Of a stretch of DNA of 64,000 bases, positions 28,447 to 36,029 are shown one piece after another. Origin of the DNA: Polyangium sp. 15x6 (GTDB lineage Bacteria > Myxococcota_A > Polyangia > Polyangiales > Polyangiaceae); assembly GCF_029960785.1 (NCBI RefSeq), contig NZ_JASBQE010000008.1, forward strand, positions 124,001 through 188,000. Reading direction: 5' to 3'. How positions within the stretch are numbered: the first letter of the stretch is position 1; each line of letters starts with the position of its first letter. The position numbers and the translations under genes were made by a program. The notes under the pieces are model-generated. The model was not told the origin of the DNA. It saw only the letters and a program-made list of their open reading frames with translations, and searched no databases.

Positions 28447-29775
28447 CTACAGCAGGTTCGCCGCGAGCTCCGCGAGCTCGCTGCGCTCGCCCTTCGCCAG
28501 TACCACGTGCCCGGCGATCTGCTCCTGCTTGAACCTGTCCGCCACCACGCTGAGCCCGTTCGACGCGTGATCCACGTAGGGGTTGTCGATCTGGTGCGGA
28601 TCGCCCGTGAGGATGAGCTTCGTCCCCTCGCCCGCGCGCGTGATGATCGTCTTCACCTCGTGCGGCGTGAGGTTCTGCGCCTCGTCCACGATGAGGTACT
28701 GGTGCGGCAAGCTGCGGCCGCGGATGTACGTGAGCGGCTCGACCTGCACGATTCCGCTCTCCAAGAGCTGCACGAATCCGCGCCCGTCCGCGCCGCTCTT
28801 GCCGCGCGTAGCTCCGCTCGAGAACAGGAACTCGAGGTTGTCGAAGATCGGCTGCATCCACGGGTTCAGCTTCTCGTCGACGTCGCCCGGCAGGAACCCG
28901 AGATCCCGGCCGAGCGGCATCACCGGCCGGCTCACGAGCAGCCGCGAGTACACGCCGTCCTCCACCGTCCGCTTGAGCCCCGCCGCCAGCGCGAGCAACG
29001 TCTTGCCCGTGCCCGCCTTGCCGATCAACGTCACCAGCCGGATCGTGTCGTCGAGCAAGAGGTCGAGCGCATAGGCCTGCTCCTTGTTGCGCGGCCTGAC
29101 GCCCATCACCCCGTCGCGCGGCGTACGCAGCGACACGACCTGCCCCTTCGAAGCGTCGTACCGCCCGAGCGCCGTGTGCGTCGCGCTCGCCTCGTCACGC
29201 AGGAGCACGCCCACGTTCGGGTAGAGCGCCGAGGGGTGGGGTGCCGCGACGAACCCGTTCTGGAAAAACTGGTCCACGTCGGTCCCCGGCACCTCGACCT
29301 CGAGCACCGACAGCTCGTTCTCCGGATCGGGCGCGTTCTGGCTCTCGTACGTCTCCGACGTCACGCCGAGCGCGTCCGCCCGGATGCGCAGGTTCGTGTC
29401 CATCGTGACGAAGATGGTCGGCTTGCTCTTGTCCTTGTCGCGGACGTCGATCGCGACCTGCAAGATCGCGAGGTCCTGCGACTTCGAATCGAGCCCCACG
29501 AGCGCATTCGGCCGCCGCTCGGGGATCGCGATCCGGAGCGAGCCCCCTCGTTCGAGCGGCACGCCCACGGAGAGCGCGCCCGCGGAGCTGCGCAGGCCGT
29601 CGAGCAGCCGCGCGATCGTGCGCGCGTTGCGCCCCCGTTCACTCCCTTCCCGCTTGAACTGGTCGATTTCCTCGATCGCGTAGATCGGGATGATCAGGTC
29701 GTTGTCCTCGAACTTGAAGATCGCGTGCGGGTCGTGGAGGAGGACGTTGGCGTCGAGGACGTAGTTTTTCCTCAT
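28447..29775 (-). CDS. PIN-domain PhoH-family ATPase
   Basis: A 442-residue fusion of a PIN-type RNase domain (residues 1-140; MRKNYVLDANVLLHDP, EEIDQFK, FVTMDTNLRIRA) with a PhoH/YlaK ATPase domain (about 220-442). Walker A is GKAGTGKT at 252-259; Walker B is in YLIVDEAQNLTPHE; LILTGDPHQIDNPYVD is the family box. Such fusions are thought to unwind and cut RNA. Met 29775 fits the PIN start; an upstream in-frame start runs into a hairpin repeat (29809-29845). The metallopeptidase-like gene follows after five bases. Confidence 0.93.
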   Translation of the reverse strand: MRKNYVLDANVLLHDPHAIFKFEDNDLIIPIYAIEEIDQFKREGSERGRNARTIARLLDGLRSSAGALSVGVPLERGGSLRIAIPERRPNALVGLDSKSQDLAILQVAIDVRDKDKSKPTIFVTMDTNLRIRADALGVTSETYESQNAPDPENELSVLEVEVPGTDVDQFFQNGFVAAPHPSALYPNVGVLLRDEASATHTALGRYDASKGQVVSLRTPRDGVMGVRPRNKEQAYALDLLLDDTIRLVTLIGKAGTGKTLLALAAGLKRTVEDGVYSRLLVSRPVMPLGRDLGFLPGDVDEKLNPWMQPIFDNLEFLFSSGATRGKSGADGRGFVQLLESGIVQVEPLTYIRGRSLPHQYLIVDEAQNLTPHEVKTIITRAGEGTKLILTGDPHQIDNPYVDHASNGLSVVADRFKQEQIAGHVVLAKGERSELAELAANLL

Positions 29776-29808
29776 GGTTGAGCTTCTTCGGCCCGTTGCA
29801 ACTGGGGC

Positions 29809-29845
29809 TTGGGGCGTAGCTCGGCTTGTCCGAGCGCTGCCCCAA
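29809..29845. repeat. dispersed hairpin element, copy B
   Basis: Outer arms TTGGGGC (29809-29815) and GCCCCAA (29839-29845); inner arms GCTCGG (29819-29824) and CCGAGC (29830-29835), loop CTTGT. The core is identical to copy C and very close to copy A. It lies in the gap between phoH and the M29-like gene. Confidence 0.85.
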
Positions 29846-29901
29846 TCGTTGTCAGGAATGACGGCCAAGCGGCGTAGCCCCCGACGGGGAACTGCGCAAG
29901 G

Positions 29902-31506
29902 CTATACCAGTCGCACGTAGCGTCCGTGCCGAATGAGCGGCTCGCCGTCCAGGTCGACGTCCGTGTCGGCCGCCGCGAACGCGAGCTGGCCGTGCGACGT
30001 CCAGAGCGCCCCGGTCCGCGACGCGAAGTTCTCGCCGAGCGACAGGTGCAAGCCCGGCATGTTCTCGTCGTGGATGAGCTCGCCGAGCGGCGCCGCGATG
30101 CCGATGTTCGCGCCCAGCGAGAGCAGGCCCACCCGATCGTGGCCCATCGCTTCATTGATGAACTTCTCGACGTACGCCTTCACCGTGGCGTCCCGACATT
30201 CCACGCGTTGCACCCGCCCGCTCTCGAACGTGAGCCGGATCGGCCGGCTCGAGAGCGACCCGAGCCGCGAGCCGTAGCCGCCGCCCATCGACGCGTCGAC
30301 CACGTACGTGCCCGTCACCTGCGCAGGCGAGGTCACGAGCGCGCCGTACGGCACGTTCAGCCACTGGCCCGACCGGATCATGCTCCCATTCGCGAACCAG
30401 CGCAGGTTCGGCGCCATCTCCACTTCGAGCGACGTGCCCGCCTGCGAGCGCACCTGGAGCTTCGAATGCGGCCTCATCGCGTTCCTGAGCGCCGCGATCA
30501 GATCGAAGACCCGCGTCGAGCTCGCCAGCATGCTGTTCACGAACGCGCGCCGGCTCGTCCCCACGATGTGCACGTGCCGCGCGCGGTTCGCCGTGGCCAC
30601 GGTGACGAACGTGTGCCGCGCGTCGTACTCCCCCTCCTCGTACGTCGCGGCAAACAGCGTCACGTCCGCGCCCGGCACCGCCGCGAGGACGTCCTGCGGG
30701 CAGCGGACCCACGGCCGCGGCGCGAGCGCCTCCACGTCGATCCGATCCACGCGCGCCCGCCGCTCCTGCGCGACCTGCTCGAACGCGCGCGCCACGCCGT
30801 CGTTCTGCCGGTCGTGCACGATGAGCAGCCGCTCGTTCGTCTCCAGCGCGACGAGCTCGTCGAGCACGCGCGCCGCCGGCGTCACGAGCCCCGGATCGAC
30901 CGTATGCCGCGCCGAGAGGAGCGTCTGCGCCCGCGGCGGCGCCGGCGGCCGCGACGTCGAGTGCGCGAGCGACGAGGGCGGCGGCGAGGTCGGCGGCGGC
31001 GGGATCGTGGAGGTGGTCCGCGGCGCTTGTGACCCTTGTGACGCCGAGCGCGGCGTGCGGCGCGGCTGCGTCGACGGGGCCCAGGAGCGGGGCGTGGTCG
31101 AGGGCGGCGGCGGCGTCGCGCCGCGGGAAAACCCCGTGGGCGGCGGCGGCACGGGGGTATGGGGGCGTAGCTCGGCTTGTCCGAGCGCAGCCCCCATCGT
31201 TGACTGCGGCGTCGAGCGCCCGAGCCCCGAGGACGGCATGGGCGGCGGCGGCACGGAGGCCGGGTTCGTCGGGCGCGCGGCCGGCGGCGGGGGCGTCGGC
31301 GTGGGGCCGCGCTGCGGGGGCGGCGTGAAGAACGGCCTGCTGTTCGTCGAAGGCGCGGGTTTGTCGTCCGGGTTCGTCACCGGAGGCGAAGACTCGCGCG
31401 TGGCCCTTGATTCCCCGTTCGCAGGCAGTTCGGAAAATGCTCGCCGCGACGACCCGCGCCCCGGCGAAGGAGGTGTCGGTCCCGTTGCGCCGGGCGGACC
31501 CTTCAT
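29902..31506 (-). CDS. M29/NicX-like metallo-protein with long Pro-rich N-terminal arm
   Basis: A 534-residue protein. Residues 1-200 are Pro/Ser/Thr-rich and disordered (starting MKGPPGATG). The C-terminal 330 residues resemble the thermophilic aminopeptidase M29/NicX fold: DELVALETNERLLIVHD, LRWFANGS, YVVDASMGGGYG, LSLGANIGIAAPLGELIHDENMPG and LHLSLGENF, where Glu/Asp/His of the last segments should bind metal. Substrate unknown. A hairpin element (31159-31197) lies inside the Pro-rich arm and is translated as MGAALGQAELRPH. GTG 31515 is an alternative start; no clear ribosome-binding site. Confidence 0.72.
   Translation of the reverse strand: MKGPPGATGPTPPSPGRGSSRRAFSELPANGESRATRESSPPVTNPDDKPAPSTNSRPFFTPPPQRGPTPTPPPPAARPTNPASVPPPPMPSSGLGRSTPQSTMGAALGQAELRPHTPVPPPPTGFSRGATPPPPSTTPRSWAPSTQPRRTPRSASQGSQAPRTTSTIPPPPTSPPPSSLAHSTSRPPAPPRAQTLLSARHTVDPGLVTPAARVLDELVALETNERLLIVHDRQNDGVARAFEQVAQERRARVDRIDVEALAPRPWVRCPQDVLAAVPGADVTLFAATYEEGEYDARHTFVTVATANRARHVHIVGTSRRAFVNSMLASSTRVFDLIAALRNAMRPHSKLQVRSQAGTSLEVEMAPNLRWFANGSMIRSGQWLNVPYGALVTSPAQVTGTYVVDASMGGGYGSRLGSLSSRPIRLTFESGRVQRVECRDATVKAYVEKFINEAMGHDRVGLLSLGANIGIAAPLGELIHDENMPGLHLSLGENFASRTGALWTSHGQLAFAAADTDVDLDGEPLIRHGRYVRLV
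31159..31197. repeat. dispersed hairpin element, copy C, in frame inside a coding sequence
   Basis: Outer arms ATGGGGGC (31159-31166) and GCCCCCAT (31190-31197) enclose the same core as copies A and B. The copy is exactly 39 bp long, so it adds 13 codons (MGAALGQAELRPH) to the Pro-rich arm of the M29/NicX-like protein without breaking the frame. Confidence 0.85.
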
Positions 31507-31608
31507 GGTCGTCACGCTTGAAAGCTAACCAATTTTTCGCGACGTGTCAGGCACCGTGTCGGTCCGCTGACGCTTTCAATCCCATGGCACAAAACCGCCG
31601 CTGCGAGG

Positions 31609-31647
31609 GATCCCGCGTAGCTCGGTTCGCGTCGGAGCGCTGGGATC
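31609..31647. repeat. dispersed hairpin element, copy D (diverged)
   Basis: Outer arms GATCCC (31609-31614) and GGGATC (31642-31647), inner GCTC (31620-31623) and GAGC (31635-31638). It keeps GCGTAGCTCGG but has a changed loop. It overlaps the stop codon of the NtrC-type regulator and could serve as its terminator. Confidence 0.65.
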
Positions 31648-33007
31648 AGAGGTCGATCCGGTAGTCTTTGATCTTGTAGAGCAGGGCGCGGTGGCTGATC
31701 TCGAGCACCTCGGCGGCGCGCGTGCGGTTGCCTTTCGTCTTCTGCAGCGCGCGGCGGATGAGGATCTCCTCGATGACGCGCGAGGTCTTCTTGATCGAGA
31801 GCTCCCCGCTCGTCAGGTGGAGCTGGATCGGATCACGCGCCTCGCGGATGCGCTCGGGCAGGTCGTCGGCCTCGATGCTGTCTTTCTCGGCGAGGACCAT
31901 GGCGCGCTCGATGGTGTTTTCGAGCTCGCGCACGTTGCCCGGCCAGCCGTACTCGAGGAGCAGGCGGCGCGCTTCGGGCGAGAGCGCGCGGATGTTCGTC
32001 CCGAAGCGCGCGTTGTTGCGGTTCATGAAGTGCTCGACGAGCAGCGGCACGTCCTCGCGCCGCTCCCGGAGCGGCGGGATGCCGATCGGCAGGACGTTGA
32101 TCCGATAAAACAGGTCCTCCCGGAACCGACCCGCTTGCGTCTCGGCGGAGAGGTCGCGGTGCGTCGCGGCGATGATCCGCACGTCGATCTTGATGTCCTT
32201 CGAGTCGCCGAGCCTCCGGATCGTCTCCTCCTGCAGCACCCGGAGCAGCTTCACCTGGAGCGAGAGCGGCAGCTCGCCGATCTCGTCGAGCAGGAGCGTG
32301 CCGTGGTTCGCCTGCTCGAAGAGGCCCACGCGGTCGGTGGTCGCGTCCGTGAAGGCGCCGCGCCGGTAACCGAAGAGCTCACTCTCGAGCAGGTTCTCGG
32401 GGATCGCCCCGCAGTTCACCGCGACGAACGGCCCGCCGCGCCGCGAGCTCCGCCGGTGGAGGGCCCGCGCCACGAGCTCCTTGCCCACGCCGCTCTCGCC
32501 GGTCACGAGCACCGTGGTCTTGTAGTCGGCGATCTTGGTGATCGTCTTGAAGATCGCCTGCATGCTCTCGCTCTTCGCGAGGATCTCTTCGAAGGTGCTC
32601 TCGCGCAGGATCTCCTGCTTGAGCGCGCGGTTTTCCCGGCGGAGCGTTTCCCGCTCCTCGGCCTTGCGCAGCGTGAGCAAGAGCTCCTCGGCCTTGAACG
32701 GCTTCTGGATGTAGTCGTACGCGCCTGCCTTCATCGCCTCGATGGCGAGGTCGACGTTGCCGTACGCGCTCATCACGATGACCGTCGCCGGATCCCCCTT
32801 CGCCTTGAGGGTCGCGAGCAGATCGAGCCCTCCGAGCCGGGGCATCCGCACGTCCGTGAGGATGAAATCCGGGCCGAAGGATTCGAGGAGCGCGAGCGCC
32901 TGCTCGACCCCCGAAGCCACCTCCACCTCGTAGCCGTCGCGCTTCAGGAAGGAGCGAACGACGACCCGTAAGTTCTCTTCATCGTCGACGAGAAGGACTC
33001 GACGCAT
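31646..33007 (-). CDS. sigma-54-dependent response regulator (NtrC type)
   Basis: A 453-residue activator. Receiver domain: DDE at 8-10, phospho-Asp D52 (ILTDVRMPR) and K102 (QKPFK). AAA+ domain: Walker A GESGVGKE at 170-177, then the sigma-54 contact loop, which reads GAFTDA (217-222) instead of GAFTGA, Walker B in GTLLLDEIGEL, and GWPGNVRELENTIERA. A Fis-type helix-turn-helix closes it (RALQKTKGNRTRAAEVLEISHRALLYKIKDY). ATG 33007 has GAGGA six bases upstream. The kinase partner is not adjacent. Divergent to the serine-palmitoyltransferase-like gene. Confidence 0.94.
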   Translation of the reverse strand: MRRVLLVDDEENLRVVVRSFLKRDGYEVEVASGVEQALALLESFGPDFILTDVRMPRLGGLDLLATLKAKGDPATVIVMSAYGNVDLAIEAMKAGAYDYIQKPFKAEELLLTLRKAEERETLRRENRALKQEILRESTFEEILAKSESMQAIFKTITKIADYKTTVLVTGESGVGKELVARALHRRSSRRGGPFVAVNCGAIPENLLESELFGYRRGAFTDATTDRVGLFEQANHGTLLLDEIGELPLSLQVKLLRVLQEETIRRLGDSKDIKIDVRIIAATHRDLSAETQAGRFREDLFYRINVLPIGIPPLRERREDVPLLVEHFMNRNNARFGTNIRALSPEARRLLLEYGWPGNVRELENTIERAMVLAEKDSIEADDLPERIREARDPIQLHLTSGELSIKKTSRVIEEILIRRALQKTKGNRTRAAEVLEISHRALLYKIKDYRIDL

Positions 33008-33046
33008 GGATCCTCGCAAACTTTTCTACACGGATCGAGGCTACCC

Positions 33047-33100
33047 TGCAACGGTTGCACTGGGGGCACGATTGACAGGGGCTTCCATGAGCCGTATCCC
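33047..33100 (+). promoter_or_regulatory. promoter-like region of the palmitoyltransferase-like gene
   Basis: An exact TTGACA (33072-33077) is followed after 17 bases by TATCCC (33095-33100), a weak -10. Just upstream is the inverted repeat TGCAA-CGG-TTGCA (33047-33059), a possible operator. The region also lies upstream of the divergent regulator, which could control its neighbour. Confidence 0.5.
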
Positions 33101-33140
33101 CGGGTCCGCACGTAGGTAGGCGGGGGCCGAGGATCCTTTC

Positions 33141-34826
33141 ATGAGCGTGATCGATCGACTGGGAAAGAAGCTCTCGTCCTCCAGCGCCGTGATGCGCCTC
33201 ATCAGCAACGACCGCGTGATGCAGGTGGCGACGGGCCTCATGGACGCGCGGGGTCGGCTCGAAGCGGCCGCCGAGCGCGCCTCCGAAGCCTGGAGCATTC
33301 TCCTCAACGGCCACGCGCTGCCCACGATCGACCCGGCCCTCGAAGGCGGCGACGATGTCGTGGGCGCGGCCGGCAAGAGCCCACGGCCCGCGACGAAGCC
33401 CGCCGAGGCGGAGGCGAAAGGCGCCCCGACGAACGGCGCGGCCGCGCACGCCCCGACGAACGGAGCCGCGACGAACGGCGCGGCCGCGCACGCCCCGACG
33501 AACGGAGCCGCGACGAACGGCGAAGCGGCGACGACCGAGGCGCCCAAGCCCGCGGGCCCCGGGAGCGCGGCGGAGGAAAAACTCGCCCAGCAGATGGCGT
33601 CGCGCACGTCGCTCTCGCGCATCGGCGGCCGGGACGTCTTCGAGAAGTGTTACAAGTTCATGACCGCGGACAACGCCCGCGCCATGGGCGTCTACCCGTT
33701 CTTCCGCCCGCTCGACTTCAACAACGGGCCAGAAGCGCAGCTCGAAGGCCGCAAGGTCATCATGCTCGGCTCGAACAACTACCTCGGGCTGACGACGCAC
33801 CCGAAGGTCCGCGAGGCCGCGAGGAACGCAATCGAGAAGTACGGCACGAGCATGACCGGCTCACGCCTGGTGAACGGCTCGATGCGCCTGCACAACGAGC
33901 TCGAGGAGAAGCTCGCGGCCTACCACGGCAAGGAGGCCGGGCTCGTGTTCACCACGGGCTACCAGGTCAACATCGCCACGATCAGCGCGCTGCTCGCCAA
34001 CAAGAAGAGCGTCGCCGTCATCGACAAGGACGACCACGCCTCGATCTACGACGGCGTCCGCCTCGGCCAGGCCGCCGGCGCGCGCATGGTCCGCTACCGG
34101 CACAACGATCCCGAGGCTCTCGACCAGGCCCTCTCCGAGCTCGACGCGAGCGAAGGCGCGCTCGTCATCACGGACGGCGTCTTCAGCGCGCAGGGCGAAA
34201 TCGCGAACCTGCCCGGCATCACCTCCGTGGTGAAGAAGCACAAGGCGCGGCTCTTCGTCGACGACGCGCACGCGCTCGGCGTGATCGGCCCCGGCGGCCG
34301 CGGCACCGCCGCCCATTTCGGCGTCGCGGATCAGGTCGACCTCATCGGCGGTACGTTCTCGAAATCGCTCGCGTCGATCGGCGGCTGGCTCGTCGGCGAA
34401 CGCAAGGTGCTCGATTACATTCAGCACTTCGCCTCGAGCTTCCTCTTCGCCGCGAGCGCCGCGCCGCCGTGCGTGGCCGCGGCGATGGCCGCGCTCGAGG
34501 TCATGCAGGAGGAGCCCGAGCGGCAGGAAAAGCTGCGCGAGAACTTCACGTACATGCGGAACGAGCTGCGCCGCCTCGGCTTCGAGCTCGGGAAGACCGA
34601 GACCGCCGTGATCCCGATTTACATCCGCGACGACCTGCGCACCGTGATGATGTGGAAGACGCTGCTCGACGAGCACTCGATCTACGTGAACCCATTCATC
34701 ACGCCCGGCGTCCCCCCGAAGCAGCAGGTTCTCCGTACGAGCTACATGGCGACGCACGAGCGTCACCACCTCGATCGCGCGCTCGAAGCATTCGAGAAGG
34801 TCGGGAAGAAGTTCGGCGTCATTTGA
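33141..34826 (+). CDS. serine palmitoyltransferase-like alpha-oxoamine synthase
   Basis: A 561-residue PLP enzyme that should condense an acyl-CoA/ACP with an amino acid. The synthase domain starts near residue 185: YPFFRPLDFNNGP, VIMLGSNNYLGLTTHP, GTSMTGSRLVNGS, H299 (DKDDHASIYD), DDAHALG at 374-380 and the Schiff-base lysine K408 (GGTFSKSLASIGG). This pattern is closest to bacterial serine palmitoyltransferases; myxobacteria make sphingolipids. A 165-residue N-terminal arm is unusual and contains a 14-residue tandem repeat rich in Ala, Thr, Asn. ATG 33141 has GAGGA upstream. KBL and other family members are less likely. Confidence 0.85.
   Translation: MSVIDRLGKKLSSSSAVMRLISNDRVMQVATGLMDARGRLEAAAERASEAWSILLNGHALPTIDPALEGGDDVVGAAGKSPRPATKPAEAEAKGAPTNGAAAHAPTNGAATNGAAAHAPTNGAATNGEAATTEAPKPAGPGSAAEEKLAQQMASRTSLSRIGGRDVFEKCYKFMTADNARAMGVYPFFRPLDFNNGPEAQLEGRKVIMLGSNNYLGLTTHPKVREAARNAIEKYGTSMTGSRLVNGSMRLHNELEEKLAAYHGKEAGLVFTTGYQVNIATISALLANKKSVAVIDKDDHASIYDGVRLGQAAGARMVRYRHNDPEALDQALSELDASEGALVITDGVFSAQGEIANLPGITSVVKKHKARLFVDDAHALGVIGPGGRGTAAHFGVADQVDLIGGTFSKSLASIGGWLVGERKVLDYIQHFASSFLFAASAAPPCVAAAMAALEVMQEEPERQEKLRENFTYMRNELRRLGFELGKTETAVIPIYIRDDLRTVMMWKTLLDEHSIYVNPFITPGVPPKQQVLRTSYMATHERHHLDRALEAFEKVGKKFGVI
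33428..33511 (+). repeat. 42-bp tandem repeat inside the palmitoyltransferase-like gene
   Basis: Two exact 42-bp copies (33428-33469 and 33470-33511) and a partial third encode TNGAAAHAPTNGAA twice. The unit is a multiple of three, so copy-number change keeps the frame. Confidence 0.85.
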
Positions 34827-34840
34827 TGAGGGTTTTGTGG

Positions 34841-34868
34841 AGGGGGAGCCCTCGTTGGGGCTCCCCCT
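34841..34868. terminator. perfect 11-bp hairpin after the palmitoyltransferase-like gene
   Basis: AGGGGGAGCCC (34841-34851) and GGGCTCCCCCT (34858-34868) around a six-base loop, 15 bases after the stop codon. There is no T-tract, so it may need other factors or protect the 3' end. Confidence 0.6.
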
Positions 34869-35103
34869 ACGTCCCTCACTCCGCTGCGCTACGTTCGGGA
34901 CTACCCCGGCGTATGGCTGCTGTCTCGGGTCGAGCGTGAACGCGCGCGTACCATGACGCGTAGCCCGGCGTTCACAGCCACGCGTGAAGCCGCACCCCAA
35001 GCAACGTAAGACGGTGGCACGGTGCGTGTTACGCACCCCCGTGGTACGAATACGCAGGCGCTCCGCGCGCTCGTCGCGGCGCGTCCGTCGCTGGAGGGTT
35101 TTC

Positions 35104-35934
35104 ATGTTCTTGCGTCCATCCTTCGCCAAGCTTCTCGGCCCGAGCGCCTTGTTCCTCGTCCTCGCCGTGAGCGGCAGCGGCTACGGCGGTTGCTCCGACG
35201 CCGACGCCCAGATCGAATGCGACGCGAACGGGGAAAACTGCATGATTTGCGACGGTTACGGCTGTCACCCCGCCAATCCCAACGTGGGCCAGGGCGGCGG
35301 CGGCGGCCAGGGCGGTCAGGGCGGCGGCAATCCCACGTGCGACCCGAACGTGACCACCTGCGCCTGCGTCGACAATGGCGACTGCCCCTCCGGCCAGGTC
35401 TGCCTGGACGGCATCTGCCTCGTCGGCTGCAACCACAGCTACGAATGCGGCCCCGGCAAGGTCTGCGCGAACGGCCAGTGCGAGGTCGGCTGCGACGAGA
35501 ACAGCCCGTGCCAATCCGGCTACGTCTGCGACAAGGGCATCTGCATCGCCGACCCCGCGACCGCGTGCCCGCAGAAGCCCTGCGTGAGCAACGAGGTCTG
35601 CATCGACGGCATCTGCGAGCCGGCCTGCACCAAGCACAGCGACTGTCCGGCCGGCGAGATCTGCGACAGCACGGCCGGCGGCTGCATCCCCGATCCCTCG
35701 CCCATCCCCGGCTGCGGTCCGGGCAAGGAGCCCTGCCCCGGCGCGGCCCAGTGCGGCGCGGACGGCTACTGCCATTACCCCTGCGGCGACCTCACCGCCT
35801 GCAAGCTCATCGACAACCGCTTCGTCGCCTGCGATAAGGGGATCTGCAAGACGAACGAAGAGGTCAACCCCGAGTGCGACCTCGATACCCCCTGCCCGCC
35901 CGGCAAGGATTGCATCTCGAACGAATGCCTGTGA
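35104..35934 (+). CDS. Cys-rich lipoprotein with EGF/Dickkopf-like repeats
   Basis: A 276-residue exported protein: MFLRPSFAKLLGPSALFLVL, then GYGGC as probable lipid site. A Gly/Gln-rich linker (NVGQGGGGGQGGQGGG) leads to five or six repeats following C-x5-C-x4-C-x4-C (for example DCPSGQVCLDGICLVGC and ECGPGKVCANGQCEVGC), typical of myxobacterial surface proteins. GGAGGG precedes ATG 35104; codons upstream of it look non-coding. Function unknown, probably adhesion. Converges on the giant repeat protein across a hairpin. Confidence 0.82.
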   Translation: MFLRPSFAKLLGPSALFLVLAVSGSGYGGCSDADAQIECDANGENCMICDGYGCHPANPNVGQGGGGGQGGQGGGNPTCDPNVTTCACVDNGDCPSGQVCLDGICLVGCNHSYECGPGKVCANGQCEVGCDENSPCQSGYVCDKGICIADPATACPQKPCVSNEVCIDGICEPACTKHSDCPAGEICDSTAGGCIPDPSPIPGCGPGKEPCPGAAQCGADGYCHYPCGDLTACKLIDNRFVACDKGICKTNEEVNPECDLDTPCPPGKDCISNECL

Positions 35935-35966
35935 TCGTCGGCTGATACGAAACCGCCACAAAAGAC

Positions 35967-36005
35967 CGCGGGGAGCGCGCCGGCTTTCGCCGACCGCTCC
36001 CCGCG
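35967..36005. terminator. 11-bp hairpin between convergent genes
   Basis: CGCGGGGAGCG (35967-35977) pairs with CGCTCCCCGCG (35995-36005) and is followed by TTCATTT on the plus strand. It is placed so as to stop transcripts from both sides. Confidence 0.7.
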
Positions 36006-36029
36006 TTCATTTCACCGCTCCACGTCGAT

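Noticed and set aside
34871-34901. GTCCC...GGGAC hairpin after the palmitoyltransferase-like gene
   Set aside because: Only five paired bases around a 21-base loop; likely chance next to the real 11-bp hairpin.
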